DNA of 64,000 nt, from assembly GCF_029626175.1 (NCBI RefSeq), contig NZ_JARUBM010000002.1, positions 5,287,001 to 5,351,000 of the forward strand. Reading direction: 5' to 3'. The notes beneath the pieces were generated by a model. It saw only the letters and a list, made by a program, of their open reading frames with translations. It made no database searches and was not told the origin of the DNA. Each line of letters begins with the position of its first letter. The first letter of the stretch is position 1. The position numbers and the translations under genes were made by a program. This stretch comes from Micromonospora sp. WMMD1082 (GTDB taxonomy: Bacteria; Actinomycetota; Actinomycetes; Mycobacteriales; Micromonosporaceae). Positions 41,556 through 50,323 of this stretch are shown here, piece after piece.

Positions 41556-43081
41556 CCGGGCGACCGGTCGCGGACCCGACCCCGCCGCTCACCGGGCGGC
41601 TCGGCCGTGCGCCGTCCGCCGTCCTGCACGAGCACGTGCTGGCACCGCAGTTCCGGTTCGAGGCCGACCACCTGCTCGGCTGGTACCGGCTCGTCGAGCG
41701 GGTGCTGCTCGCCGAGTACACCCGGATGGGGCTGGTCACCGACGCCGAGGCGGCCTCGATCGCCGGGCTGCTCGACGAGGCCACCGCCGAGCGGATCACG
41801 GCCGACCCGGCCGCCAACCTCTCCGACATCTGCCTGGCGCTGGAGCGGCACGTGCTGACCGGGCTGCCGGCGGTGCCGCCCGCCTGGCACGTCGACCGCA
41901 GCCGCAACGACATCCAGGCCACCGCCCACCTCCTGTACGCCCGCAGCGAGCTGCTCGACCTCGCCGAGGCCCTGCTGGAGCTCGCCCGGGTCGCCCGGCA
42001 CCGGGCCGGCGCCGTCGCACACCTGCCGATGCCCGGCTACACCCACCTGCAGGCCGCCCAGGTCATCACGCCCGGCTTCTTCCTCAGCGCACTGGTCGAG
42101 CACTGCCTGCGGACGCTGCGGCGACTCGTGATGACCTACGACGAGATCAACCTGAGCCCACTCGGCGCGGGCGCGATGAGCGGCCAGGAGCTGCCGTGGG
42201 ACCGGGACCGGATGGCCCTGCTGCTCGGTTGCGCCGGCCCGCAGCCGCACGCGCTGACCGCCGTCGCGTCCCGGGCCTGGGCGCTGGAGATCGCCGGCGA
42301 GTTCTCCCACTTCGGCGTGGGGCTGAGCCGGTTCGTCACCGACCTGATGGCCTGGGCCAGCAGCGCCTACGGCTTCGTCGAACTGCCCGACGAACTCGCC
42401 GGCATCTCCGCGGCCATGCCGCAGAAGAAGAACTATCCGGTGCTGGAGCGGATCCGGGGCCGGACCGCCCACCTGACCTCACTCGCCCTCGACCTCGCCA
42501 CCGGCCAACGGTCCACCCCCTACAGCAACATGGTCGAGGTCTCCAAGGAGGCCGGCGCCCACCTGCACGACCTGTTCCGATCCGCCCGTGGCGTACTTGC
42601 CCTGCTGCGGGCCGTCCTGGAGCACCTGCGCTGGCATCCCGAGACGATGCGGGCCGCCTGCGACCGTGAGTTCCTCGGCGGGTTCACCCTCGCCAACCGG
42701 CTCACCCTCGACGAGGGCGTCCCCTGGCGGACCGCGCAGGTCGTCGTCGGGCGGTACGTCAGCGCCAAACTGGCCGCCGGTGACCCCCTGGACCGGCCGG
42801 ACCCACGGCTGCTGGCCCGCCTGGCCGAGGCGGCGGGACACCCGCTGACCGAGCCGGCGGCGCGGTTGCGGGGACTCGACAGCGACGGGCAACTGGCCGT
42901 CAAGTGCTCCGCCGGCTCCGCCCGGCCCGACCACGTCCGTGACCTGCTGGACCGCCAGGAGACCGCGCTCGACGCGCTGGCGCGCGAGTGGCACCGGCGT
43001 CGCGGCACCGTCGAGTCCGCGGTCCGGGAGGCGTACGCCCTCGTCGCCGCCGGACCGCCGACCGCGACCGTGGCGCCATGA
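41552..43081 (+). CDS. Argininosuccinate-lyase-like enzyme
   Basis: The 509-residue protein is in the fumarase/aspartase/argininosuccinate lyase superfamily. It keeps WHVDRSRNDIQATA, PMPGYTHLQAAQ and the signature loop GISAAMPQKKNYP (usual GSSxMPQKKNP). It eliminates fumarate from an N-substituted aspartate. Its GTG start overlaps the NRPS stop and its stop overlaps the kinase start. Next to a Thr kinase and a CysK-type enzyme it fits the route proposed in pacidamycin- and friulimicin-type clusters: Asp displaces phosphate from O-phosphothreonine, then this lyase removes fumarate to leave 2,3-diaminobutyrate. A housekeeping arginine role is unlikely, since no other arg genes are nearby. Confidence 0.85.
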   Translation: MTGRPVADPTPPLTGRLGRAPSAVLHEHVLAPQFRFEADHLLGWYRLVERVLLAEYTRMGLVTDAEAASIAGLLDEATAERITADPAANLSDICLALERHVLTGLPAVPPAWHVDRSRNDIQATAHLLYARSELLDLAEALLELARVARHRAGAVAHLPMPGYTHLQAAQVITPGFFLSALVEHCLRTLRRLVMTYDEINLSPLGAGAMSGQELPWDRDRMALLLGCAGPQPHALTAVASRAWALEIAGEFSHFGVGLSRFVTDLMAWASSAYGFVELPDELAGISAAMPQKKNYPVLERIRGRTAHLTSLALDLATGQRSTPYSNMVEVSKEAGAHLHDLFRSARGVLALLRAVLEHLRWHPETMRAACDREFLGGFTLANRLTLDEGVPWRTAQVVVGRYVSAKLAAGDPLDRPDPRLLARLAEAAGHPLTEPAARLRGLDSDGQLAVKCSAGSARPDHVRDLLDRQETALDALAREWHRRRGTVESAVREAYALVAAGPPTATVAP

Positions 43082-43974
43082 GTACCGGGCAGGCCCACCG
43101 GGCCCGGACCGCCACCGGCGTCAGCTCCGCCTTCGGCACCTTCGGTGAACTGCTCCAGGGCGTGCTGCCGGATCAGGTCGACTTCCTGGTCACCCTGCCG
43201 ATCGCCCGGTGGGCCACCGCGACCTTCGAGCTGGCCGCCTCGGGCGGGGTCAGTGTCGTCCCCGCGCACAAGGTCAAGGCACGCCGACTCGCCGAGGCGA
43301 TGCTCGCCGTCTACGCACCCGGAGCCGGGGGACGACTGGTGCTCGACAGCACCATCCCGGAGGGCAAGGGGCTGGCCAGTTCCTCGGCGGACCTCGTGGC
43401 GACCGCCCGCGCGGCCGCCAACGCGCTCGGCGTCCACCTGCCCGACACCGGCATCGAGGACTTTCTACGGGAGATCGAACCCACCGACGGAGTGATGTAC
43501 CCGGAGGTGGTGGCCTTCGCGCACCGGGCGGTACGGCTGCGGGCCCGCCTCGGCGTGCTGCCGCCGCTGACCGTGGTCGGCATCGACGAGGGCGGCACGG
43601 TGGACACGGTCGCCTTCAACCGCATCCCGAAGCCGTTCACCGCCGCCACCCGGGCCGAGTACGCGCGCCTGCTGGACACCATCACCACCGCCGTCGCGGT
43701 GGGTGACCTTGCGACCGTCGGCCGGGTGGCCACTCGCAGCGCCGAGATCAACCAGCAGCTGCGGCCCAAGCGGTGCCTGACCGCGATGCTCGCGATCTGC
43801 GCCGAGGCGGGTGGGGTCGGTGTCGTGGTGGCACACAGCGGCACCGCGATCGGCGTGCTCCTACCGCACCAGGCGCTCGGCTACGAGCGCCGCCTTGACC
43901 TGACCCTGCGCCGCTGCGCCGAACTCAGCGACCAGGTCCTGCTCTACCACGCCCTCTGTGTGGACTACCGATAG
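43078..43974 (+). CDS. PduX-like L-threonine kinase (GHMP family)
   Basis: The 298-residue protein is a GHMP kinase. SAFGTFGELLQGVLP at the N terminus is the hallmark of the PduX L-threonine kinase subgroup. The ATP loop is STIPEGKGLASSSADL near residue 100, and a C-terminal GVGVVVAHSGTAIGVL completes the fold. PduX phosphorylates L-Thr to O-phospho-L-Thr for cobalamin biosynthesis, but there are no cobalamin genes here. In this setting the phosphate most likely activates Thr for PLP-dependent beta-replacement by the next enzyme, leading to 2,3-diaminobutyrate. ATG at 43078 overlaps the lyase stop. Confidence 0.87.
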   Translation: MSTGQAHRARTATGVSSAFGTFGELLQGVLPDQVDFLVTLPIARWATATFELAASGGVSVVPAHKVKARRLAEAMLAVYAPGAGGRLVLDSTIPEGKGLASSSADLVATARAAANALGVHLPDTGIEDFLREIEPTDGVMYPEVVAFAHRAVRLRARLGVLPPLTVVGIDEGGTVDTVAFNRIPKPFTAATRAEYARLLDTITTAVAVGDLATVGRVATRSAEINQQLRPKRCLTAMLAICAEAGGVGVVVAHSGTAIGVLLPHQALGYERRLDLTLRRCAELSDQVLLYHALCVDYR

Positions 43975-43982
43975 GAGCTGCC

Positions 43983-46262
43983 ATGCGCTTCGACTCCATG
44001 GTGGACGCGATTGGGCACACGCCGCTGGTCCGCCTGCGGGCCCCCGGCGACGTGCAGCTCTACGCCAAGCTGGAACTACAGAACCCGTACGGGATGAAGG
44101 ACCGGGTCGCCCGCGAGGTGGTGCTCGCCGCGCGGGAGAGCGGCGAGCTGGCCCCGGGCGCACCGATCCTGGAGAGTTCCTCCGGCACGTTGGCGCTCGG
44201 GCTCGCGCTGGTCGGCGCGGTGCTGGGACACCCGGTGCACATCGTCACTGACCCCCGCATCGACCCGATCACCCTGGCCAAGCTCCGCGCGCTCGGCTGC
44301 GTCGTGCACGTGGTGCCGGCGATGGCGCGCCACGGGTGGCAGAGCGCCCGCCTGGAGCGCCTCGCCGAGCTGCGGCGGGAGCTGCCCGGCGCGTACTGGC
44401 CGCAGCAGTACGGCAACCCCCTGAACCCGCGTGCCTACCGGGCGCTGGCCCGAGAGATCACCGCCGACCTGGGACAGGTCGACGTGCTGGTCGGCTCGGT
44501 CGGCAGCGGCGGTTCCCTCTGTGGTGCCGCCCGCGCCCTGCGCGAGCACCAGCCGGCCCTGCGGGTCGTCGCGGTCGACTGCGTCGGCAGCGTCCTGTTC
44601 GGCCAACCCGACCTGCCCCGTCGACGGCAGAGCGGCCTGGGCAACAGCCTGCACCCGGAGAACCTCGACCACGCGGTGATCGACGAGATCCACTGGCTCA
44701 ACGACCGGGAGGCGTTCGCCGCCACCCGCGACCTCGCCCGGGAACAGGCGATCTTCGCCGGGAACTCGGCCGGATCGGTGTACCAGGTGATGAAGGGACT
44801 GACCGCCCGACTCGCCCGGGGCGCCCGGGTGGTCGGCATCCTGCCCGACCGGGGCGACCGGTATGCCGAGGGCTTCTACGACGACACGTACTGGACCGAG
44901 CAGCGGCTCGACGATCTTCCGCTGGCCCGTGAACCGGTGCCGGTGCCGTACGGCAGCCAGGTCACCTCCTGGTCGTACGCGCCGGTGCCGCGCCGGGAGC
45001 TGATCTTCGTCGAGTCCAACACCACCGGCACCGGGATGCTGGCGCTGCGCCAGGCGGCGCGGCTGGGGCTGCGCCCGGTCCTGCTGACCAACCGCCCGGG
45101 GCGGTACCTCGGGCTGTCCGACACCCCGGCGGAGGTGGTCGAGTGCGACACCAACGACATCGACGCCCTCCGCGCGTCACTGTCCCGGCGGGCCCGGCGG
45201 CGTCCCCTCGCCGGGATCACCACCACGAGCGAGTTCTACCTGGTGACCGCGGCCACCCTGGCGAACTGCCTGCGACTGGCCGGCAGCGGCGCGGACGCGG
45301 TCGCGGCGTGCCGGGACAAGGCCCGTACCCGGGTCCTGCTGCACCGGGCGGGTCTGGCGCAGCCGCGGTACGCCGTGGTGCGCGCCCCGGATCAGGTCGC
45401 CGCGGCGGTGGCGCGGGCCGGGCTGCCCTGCGTGGTCAAGCCGACTGACGACTCCGCCTCGACCGGGGTCCGGCTGTGCCGCACCGAGGCCGAGGCGCGG
45501 GCACAGGTCGCCGCGCTGCTCGCGGTCAGCGTGAACGTGCGCGGGCAGGCGACCTCCGGAGCCGTGCTGGTCGAGCAGTACCTCGCCGGCCCGGAGGTGA
45601 GTGTGGAGACCTTCGCGTCGGACGGGCGGGTGGAGATCGTCGGCGTCACCGCGAAGGAGGTCGGGCCCGAGCCGCACTTCGTGGAGGTCGGTCACGTCTT
45701 CCCGGCGGCGCAGGGGCCGGCGAGCGAGGCGGTTCGGGAGACCGCCCGACGGGCGCTCGTCGCGGTCGGGCTCGGCCATGGCGCGGCGCACGTCGAGATC
45801 CGCCTGACCGACGCCGGGCCGGTGGTCGTCGAGATCAACGCCCGGCTGGCCGGCGGCATGATCCCCGAGCTGATCCGCCTCGCGTCCGGGCTCGACCTGG
45901 TGGAGCGGCAGCTCCGGGCGGCGGCCGGGCTGCCGGTGGAACCCCTGGCACCCCCGACCCGGTACGCCGGGATCCGCTTCCTGACCACCGCGACCTCCGG
46001 GGTGCTCCGTGCCGTCGACGGCGTCGAGGAGGCCGCCGCGCTGCCGGGTGTGCGCGACGTGACCGTCACGGCACGGCCCGGCGCCACGGTCGGCCCGGCG
46101 GTGGACGCGTACGGCCGGCTCGGCTGGGTGATCGCCGACGGCGACAGCCCCGAGGCGGTGCGGGCGAGCCTCGACGAGGCGCTGGCCCGGGTGGCGCTGG
46201 AGGTGACCCCCGCGTCGGACGGCACCGCCGCGACTGACGAGAAAGTGATGGTACGGGCGTGA
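43983..46262 (+). CDS. Cysteine-synthase-like / ATP-grasp fusion
   Basis: The 759-residue protein fuses two domains. Residues ~1-325 are a fold-type II PLP enzyme of the cysteine synthase group (PLP Lys in NPYGMKDRVAREV, LESSSGTLALGLA substrate loop, GSVGSGGSLCGAARAL phosphate loop). Residues ~335-750 are an ATP-grasp ligase (LPCVVKPTDDSASTGVRLC, VLVEQYLAGPEVSVETF, HVEIRLTDAGPVVVEINAR). The first part should replace the phosphate of O-phosphothreonine with an amine, probably from Asp. The ATP-grasp part would join a carboxylate to an amine, perhaps coupling the product or supplying an amide. The gene follows the kinase by eight bases with a GGAG ribosome binding site. Confidence 0.87.
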   Translation: MRFDSMVDAIGHTPLVRLRAPGDVQLYAKLELQNPYGMKDRVAREVVLAARESGELAPGAPILESSSGTLALGLALVGAVLGHPVHIVTDPRIDPITLAKLRALGCVVHVVPAMARHGWQSARLERLAELRRELPGAYWPQQYGNPLNPRAYRALAREITADLGQVDVLVGSVGSGGSLCGAARALREHQPALRVVAVDCVGSVLFGQPDLPRRRQSGLGNSLHPENLDHAVIDEIHWLNDREAFAATRDLAREQAIFAGNSAGSVYQVMKGLTARLARGARVVGILPDRGDRYAEGFYDDTYWTEQRLDDLPLAREPVPVPYGSQVTSWSYAPVPRRELIFVESNTTGTGMLALRQAARLGLRPVLLTNRPGRYLGLSDTPAEVVECDTNDIDALRASLSRRARRRPLAGITTTSEFYLVTAATLANCLRLAGSGADAVAACRDKARTRVLLHRAGLAQPRYAVVRAPDQVAAAVARAGLPCVVKPTDDSASTGVRLCRTEAEARAQVAALLAVSVNVRGQATSGAVLVEQYLAGPEVSVETFASDGRVEIVGVTAKEVGPEPHFVEVGHVFPAAQGPASEAVRETARRALVAVGLGHGAAHVEIRLTDAGPVVVEINARLAGGMIPELIRLASGLDLVERQLRAAAGLPVEPLAPPTRYAGIRFLTTATSGVLRAVDGVEEAAALPGVRDVTVTARPGATVGPAVDAYGRLGWVIADGDSPEAVRASLDEALARVALEVTPASDGTAATDEKVMVRA

Positions 46263-47290
46263 TCGAGATGCGCAGCGACACCTTCACCCTGCCGACCCCG
46301 CAGATGCTCGCCGCGATGACCAGCGCAACGCTCGGCGACGACGTCTATGGCGAGGATCCGACCGTCCGCGAGTTGGAAGAGACGAGCGCGGACCTGACCG
46401 GCAAGCAGGCCGCCTGCTTCCTGCCCAGCGGCACGATGGCCAACCTGTGCGCGATCCTGGCCCAGGTGCCGCGCGGCGCGAAGGTCGTCGTCGGCGACGA
46501 GTCCGACATCTACCTGTACGAGGCCGCGGGCGCGAGTGTCTGCGCGGGGGCGAGCTACGAGCCGGTCGTCACCGACGAGGACGGCCGGCTGCCGCTCGAC
46601 CGGCTGGCCGCGGCCTTTCCCGACGATCCGGACGATCCGCAGTTCGCGCTGCCCGCGCTGATCTGCCTGGAGAACACCCACAACCGGGCCGGTGGCGTGG
46701 TGCTTGACGAGGCGTACCTGGCGGCGGTGCGGAACCTCGCCGACGAGCGCGGCGTCCCGGTCCATCTCGACGGGGCCCGCCTGTTCAACGCCGCACTGGC
46801 GGCCGGGACCACCGCCGAGGACGTGGCCCGGCACGCCGACACCGTGCAGTTCTGCCTCTCCAAGGGACTCTGCGCCCCGGTCGGCTCGATGCTGGCCGGT
46901 CCCGCCGACGTCATCACCCGCGCCCGGCGGGCGCGCAAGCTGCTCGGCGGCGGGATGCGCCAGGCGGGTGTGCTGGCCGCGGCCGGGCTGGTCGCGGTGA
47001 CGCGGATGCCGCAGCGGCTCGTCGAGGACCACGCGAACGCGCTACGCCTCGCCGACGGGCTGGCGCAGCTGCCCGGGGTGACGATCGACCCGAAGCGGGT
47101 GCGGACGAACATCGTCCTGTTCCGACTCACCGACCTGCCCTGGCAGCGGTTCGTCGCCGAGACGGCCCACCTCGGGCTGCGGGTGGCGGAGTTCGGGCAC
47201 GGCCGGATCCGCGCGGTGACCCACCGCGGCGTCAGCCGCGCCGATGTCGACCGGGCCGTGGAGATCGTCGCCCGGGTGGTGTCGCGGTGA
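46259..47290 (+). CDS. Low-specificity L-threonine aldolase-like enzyme
   Basis: The 343-residue PLP protein has the fold and motifs of the threonine aldolase (beta-eliminating lyase) family: IEMRSDTFTLPTPQM at the start, YGEDPTVRELEE, FLPSGTMANLCA, LENTHNRAGG, VHLDGARLFNAA and CLSKGLCAPVGS with the PLP Lys. It cleaves or forms beta-hydroxy amino acids from glycine and an aldehyde. In this cluster it could make a beta-hydroxy amino acid precursor, or recycle Thr-type by-products. The GTG start overlaps the fusion-gene stop, and its stop overlaps the next start. Confidence 0.88.
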   Translation: MIEMRSDTFTLPTPQMLAAMTSATLGDDVYGEDPTVRELEETSADLTGKQAACFLPSGTMANLCAILAQVPRGAKVVVGDESDIYLYEAAGASVCAGASYEPVVTDEDGRLPLDRLAAAFPDDPDDPQFALPALICLENTHNRAGGVVLDEAYLAAVRNLADERGVPVHLDGARLFNAALAAGTTAEDVARHADTVQFCLSKGLCAPVGSMLAGPADVITRARRARKLLGGGMRQAGVLAAAGLVAVTRMPQRLVEDHANALRLADGLAQLPGVTIDPKRVRTNIVLFRLTDLPWQRFVAETAHLGLRVAEFGHGRIRAVTHRGVSRADVDRAVEIVARVVSR

Positions 47291-48234
47291 CCGCGACGGC
47301 GGGTACCGGCCAGGCCGTCGCGCCATGGCGGGTCGACATCGGCGCGGCTGACGCCGTCGACTGGGTGTGCGACCACCGCGTCGAACTCCGTCAGCGGCTC
47401 GCCGCGGCCGGCGTGGTGCACCTGCGCGGGCTCGCCCTGGACACCCCCGCGCGCTTCGCGGCGGTCGTCGGGGCACTGGTGCGGCGGTGCCCGCGTCGGG
47501 AGCCGTTCGCGCCGCGACCGCGCGTGCTGGGGGAGGTGTACGGCGCACCGACCTGGCCGGCGTACCGGGACATGTGCCCGCACAACGAGCAGAGCCATGC
47601 CCTGGAGTTCCCCGCGATCCTGCTCCTGGCGCATCCGGCGGGGCTGGTGTCCTCGGGGCAGACGTTGCTCGCCGACGGAGTCGAGACGCTGTCCCGGTTG
47701 TCGTCGCGGGTCCGCGAGGCGTTTCTCACCCGAGGCTGGATGCTGGTCCGCAACTTCCGACCGTATGTGGGCATGGGCTGGGGACAGGCGTTCGAGGTGG
47801 CGACGGTCGCCGAGGTCGAGGCGTACTGCGCCGCGCAGGGGATCGGCCACGAGTGGCTGCCGGACGGCACGCTACGTACCCGGCAGGCCCGCTCGTCGAC
47901 CTTCGTGCACCCCGACACGGGTAGCCCGGCGTGGTTCAACCAGATCGCCTTCCTCAGCGAGTGGAGCCTGCAACCGGACGAGCGCGACGTGCTGGTGGGC
48001 GCGTACGGCCGCGACGGGTTGCCGTTCAACACCTGCTACGGCGACGGGGAGCCGGTACCGGCCGAGGATCTGGTGGCGGTGCAGGAGGCGATCGACGCCT
48101 CGACGGTCCGGGTGTCCTGGACACCGGGCGACCTGCTGGTGGTCGACAACGTACGGATGGCGCACGGCCGCACCGCCCACCACGGGATGTGGCCGCTGTG
48201 GGAGGCGCAGGGCGATTCCCTCTCCCGCTGTTGA
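47287..48234 (+). CDS. TauD/SyrP-like Fe(II)/2-oxoglutarate oxygenase
   Basis: The 315-residue protein has the TauD-family iron motif in MCPHNEQSHALEFPA (His-x-Glu variant, PHNEQS as in SyrP-like enzymes) with the distal His and 2-oxoglutarate Arg in DNVRMAHGRTAH. SyrP-like enzymes beta-hydroxylate amino acids on T domains. Likely substrates here are a carrier-bound amino acid such as the diaminobutyrate or the residue activated by the 38631 protein; the choice is inference. GTG at 47287 overlaps the aldolase stop. The stop is five bases before the palindrome at 48239, where the polycistron may end or a new promoter begin. Confidence 0.87.
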   Translation: MTATAGTGQAVAPWRVDIGAADAVDWVCDHRVELRQRLAAAGVVHLRGLALDTPARFAAVVGALVRRCPRREPFAPRPRVLGEVYGAPTWPAYRDMCPHNEQSHALEFPAILLLAHPAGLVSSGQTLLADGVETLSRLSSRVREAFLTRGWMLVRNFRPYVGMGWGQAFEVATVAEVEAYCAAQGIGHEWLPDGTLRTRQARSSTFVHPDTGSPAWFNQIAFLSEWSLQPDERDVLVGAYGRDGLPFNTCYGDGEPVPAEDLVAVQEAIDASTVRVSWTPGDLLVVDNVRMAHGRTAHHGMWPLWEAQGDSLSRC

Positions 48235-48238
48235 CTCG

Positions 48239-48280
48239 TCATGACTAGTGTCATGACTTAAAGCGTTGACTCTGGTAAAT
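48239..48280 (+). promoter_or_regulatory. Palindrome and promoter-like region before TEII
   Basis: TCATGAC at 48239-48245 and GTCATGA at 48250-48256 form a perfect inverted repeat around TAGT. ACTAGTGTCA (48244-48253) differs by two bases from the ACTACAGTCA box found in other promoters. Downstream, TGACTCTGGTAAAT (48267-48280) matches 13 of 14 bases at 5569-5582. A control site for the TEII-to-NRPS transcript is likely, though the -10 is not clear. Confidence 0.5.
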
Positions 48281-48319
48281 TCCGTCTGTCATCGGCGGTC
48301 AAGACGAGTTGAGGTGCTG

Positions 48320-49060
48320 ATGGACAAGTGGGTAACCATCGCCACGCCGAACCTCGCCGCCCCCACGCGGCTGTTCTGCTTCCCGTACGCCGGGGGCGGC
48401 GCGTCGGCGTACCGGGAGTGGCACCGCTGGCTGCCCCAGGTCGAGGTGGCCGCGGTGCAGCTGCCGGGCCGGGAGAACCGGCTCGGTGAACGTCCCATCG
48501 CCGCCATGGACATCCTGCTCGACCTGCTGGTCGACGCCCTCGACCCGCTGCTGCGGGAGCGGTCGTTCGCCTTCTTCGGGCACAGCATGGGGGCACGGAT
48601 CGCGTACGCGCTGACCCGGCGACTCGAACAGCAGGGCGGCCCGCTGCCCACCTGGCTCTTCGTCTCCGGCAGCCCCGCACCCTGGCTACGGATCCCCGAG
48701 GTGGCCTGGGCCGAACCCGACGACCGGCTGCTGGCCTGGCTGGCCGACCTCGGCGGCACACCGCCCGAGGTGCTCGGCAACCCGGACCTCATGCAGCTGG
48801 CCCTGCCGGTCATCCGCGCCGACCTGACCATCGGCGCCACCTGGCGGTACCCGTACACCACCGCGTCGTCGGTGCCGGTGCACGCCTTCGCCGCCACCGA
48901 CGACGACTACGCCACGCCGGAGCGGGCCCGGGCCTGGGAACGCGAGACCACTGGCCCCTGTCGCGTGGACATCTTCCCCGGCGGACACTTCTTCGTGCAC
49001 GAGCACGCCGGCGAGATACTGCGGCTGATCGACGACGACCTGCTCAGCGTGGCGCGGTAG
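48320..49060 (+). CDS. Type II (editing) thioesterase
   Basis: The 246-residue protein is a standard external thioesterase: LFCFPYAGGGASAYREWH, VQLPGRENRLGERP, nucleophile Ser in FFGHSMGARIAYAL, Asp region ATDDDYATPE and the final His in PGGHFFVHEH. It removes stalled or wrong acyl groups from T domains. Unlike the paralogue at 33235 it keeps the Ser nucleophile, so the editing job is already covered and the Cys protein can have a different one. ATG at 48320 has GAGG five bases upstream; upstream in-frame codons run through the promoter palindrome region. Confidence 0.93.
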   Translation: MDKWVTIATPNLAAPTRLFCFPYAGGGASAYREWHRWLPQVEVAAVQLPGRENRLGERPIAAMDILLDLLVDALDPLLRERSFAFFGHSMGARIAYALTRRLEQQGGPLPTWLFVSGSPAPWLRIPEVAWAEPDDRLLAWLADLGGTPPEVLGNPDLMQLALPVIRADLTIGATWRYPYTTASSVPVHAFAATDDDYATPERARAWERETTGPCRVDIFPGGHFFVHEHAGEILRLIDDDLLSVAR

Positions 49061-49066
49061 GCCGCC

Positions 49067-50323
49067 ATGACCTCCACCGGACTCGCCGCCACCGCGCCGG
49101 CCATCGACCATCCCCAGGAGTGGCCGGTCTACGACGACCAGGCCGTCGCCCGGGCCACCGCACTGATCCGCGCCGGCCGCACCTTCGACTACCGGCACGG
49201 TCCCGAACTCGCCGAGATCGAGCAGCTCTTCTCCGCCGTCCTGGACGGACGCCACGTCCTCGCGGTCAACTCCGGCACCAGCGCGCTGCTCGCCGCGTAC
49301 TACGTCCTCGGGCTCGGCCCCGGTGACGAGGTGCTGGTCCCCTCCCTGACCTTCCTCGCCACCGCCTCTCCGCTGTTCGTGCTCGGTGCCACCCCGGTGC
49401 TCTGCGACAGCGGGTCGGCCACCGGCAACGTCACCGCCGCCACCCTGGCCGACCGGATCACCAGCCGGACCCGGGCCATCGCGGTCACCCACCTGTTCGG
49501 CCACCCCTGTCCGATGGCCGAGATCGCGCGGCTGGCCCGCGAGCGGTCGCTGGCGCTGATCGAGGACTGTTCACACGCCCACGGGTCCACCGTCGACGGT
49601 GTCCCGGTCGGCACCTTCGGCGACCTCGCGGTCTTCAGCATCGGCGGCCTCAAACTGGTCAGCGGCGGCATGGGCGGCGTCCTCGCCTGCCGCGACGCCC
49701 GGCACTACGACCTGGCGTGCCTGCTGAGCAGCTTCCGCCAACGCAGCAACCTCACCGTCCGCGATCCGGCGCTGCGCCGTCTCGCCGACGTCGGGCTGGG
49801 CGGCAACCTGCGGATCAGTCCGGTCGCGGCGGTCCTGGCCAGCAGCCACCTGCGGCGCCTTGACGAACTCGTGGCCGCCAAACACCACAACGCCACCGCG
49901 CTCGTCGCCGCGCTCGGCGCCCACCCCGGCGTCGAGGGCCTGGGCATCGCACCCGGGCACACCATGGGCGGCTGGTACGACATCGTGCTGCGCGTCGACC
50001 CGCGACGCGCCGGCTTCGGCCGCGACGATCTCGTCGCCGCCCTGCGGCGGCACGGCGTGCGCGCCGGTGTACCGCAGACCGCGCCGCTGCACCGCACGTC
50101 GGTCTTCACCGGGGCCCGACCGTCCACCTGGCACGCGTACTCGCCGGCCACGCTGCGCCAACGCTTCGCGTACGCCCCGGAGGACCTCCCGGTCAGCGTC
50201 CGGCTGCATGACGAGTGGATCAGCCTCCCGGGCACCTTCTTCAACCAGCCCCAGGAGCAGTTCCTCGGCGCGTACCTGCGCGCCGCCGACCGGGCGTTGT
50301 CCGACCTGGCGGCACCCCGATGA
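49067..50323 (+). CDS. DegT/DnrJ/EryC1-family PLP aminotransferase
   Basis: The 418-residue protein has the fold-type I DegT signature: VLAVNSGTSALLAAYYVLGLGPGDEV region, VTHLFGHPCPM, IEDCSHAHGSTVDG and the PLP Lys in SIGGLKLVSGGMGG. Family members usually aminate sugar ketones, but some act on cyclitols or on non-sugar aldehydes in antibiotic pathways. No NDP-sugar genes or glycosyltransferases are in the window, so a sugar role is unsupported. It starts six bases after the TEII stop and overlaps the ATP-grasp gene (ATGA). I infer a pair in which it provides an amine that the ATP-grasp enzyme then acylates. Confidence 0.87.
   Translation: MTSTGLAATAPAIDHPQEWPVYDDQAVARATALIRAGRTFDYRHGPELAEIEQLFSAVLDGRHVLAVNSGTSALLAAYYVLGLGPGDEVLVPSLTFLATASPLFVLGATPVLCDSGSATGNVTAATLADRITSRTRAIAVTHLFGHPCPMAEIARLARERSLALIEDCSHAHGSTVDGVPVGTFGDLAVFSIGGLKLVSGGMGGVLACRDARHYDLACLLSSFRQRSNLTVRDPALRRLADVGLGGNLRISPVAAVLASSHLRRLDELVAAKHHNATALVAALGAHPGVEGLGIAPGHTMGGWYDIVLRVDPRRAGFGRDDLVAALRRHGVRAGVPQTAPLHRTSVFTGARPSTWHAYSPATLRQRFAYAPEDLPVSVRLHDEWISLPGTFFNQPQEQFLGAYLRAADRALSDLAAPR

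Noticed and set aside
41552..43081. argH of arginine biosynthesis
   Set aside because: No argG or other arg genes; the neighbours are a Thr kinase and a CysK-like enzyme, which fit diaminobutyrate synthesis.
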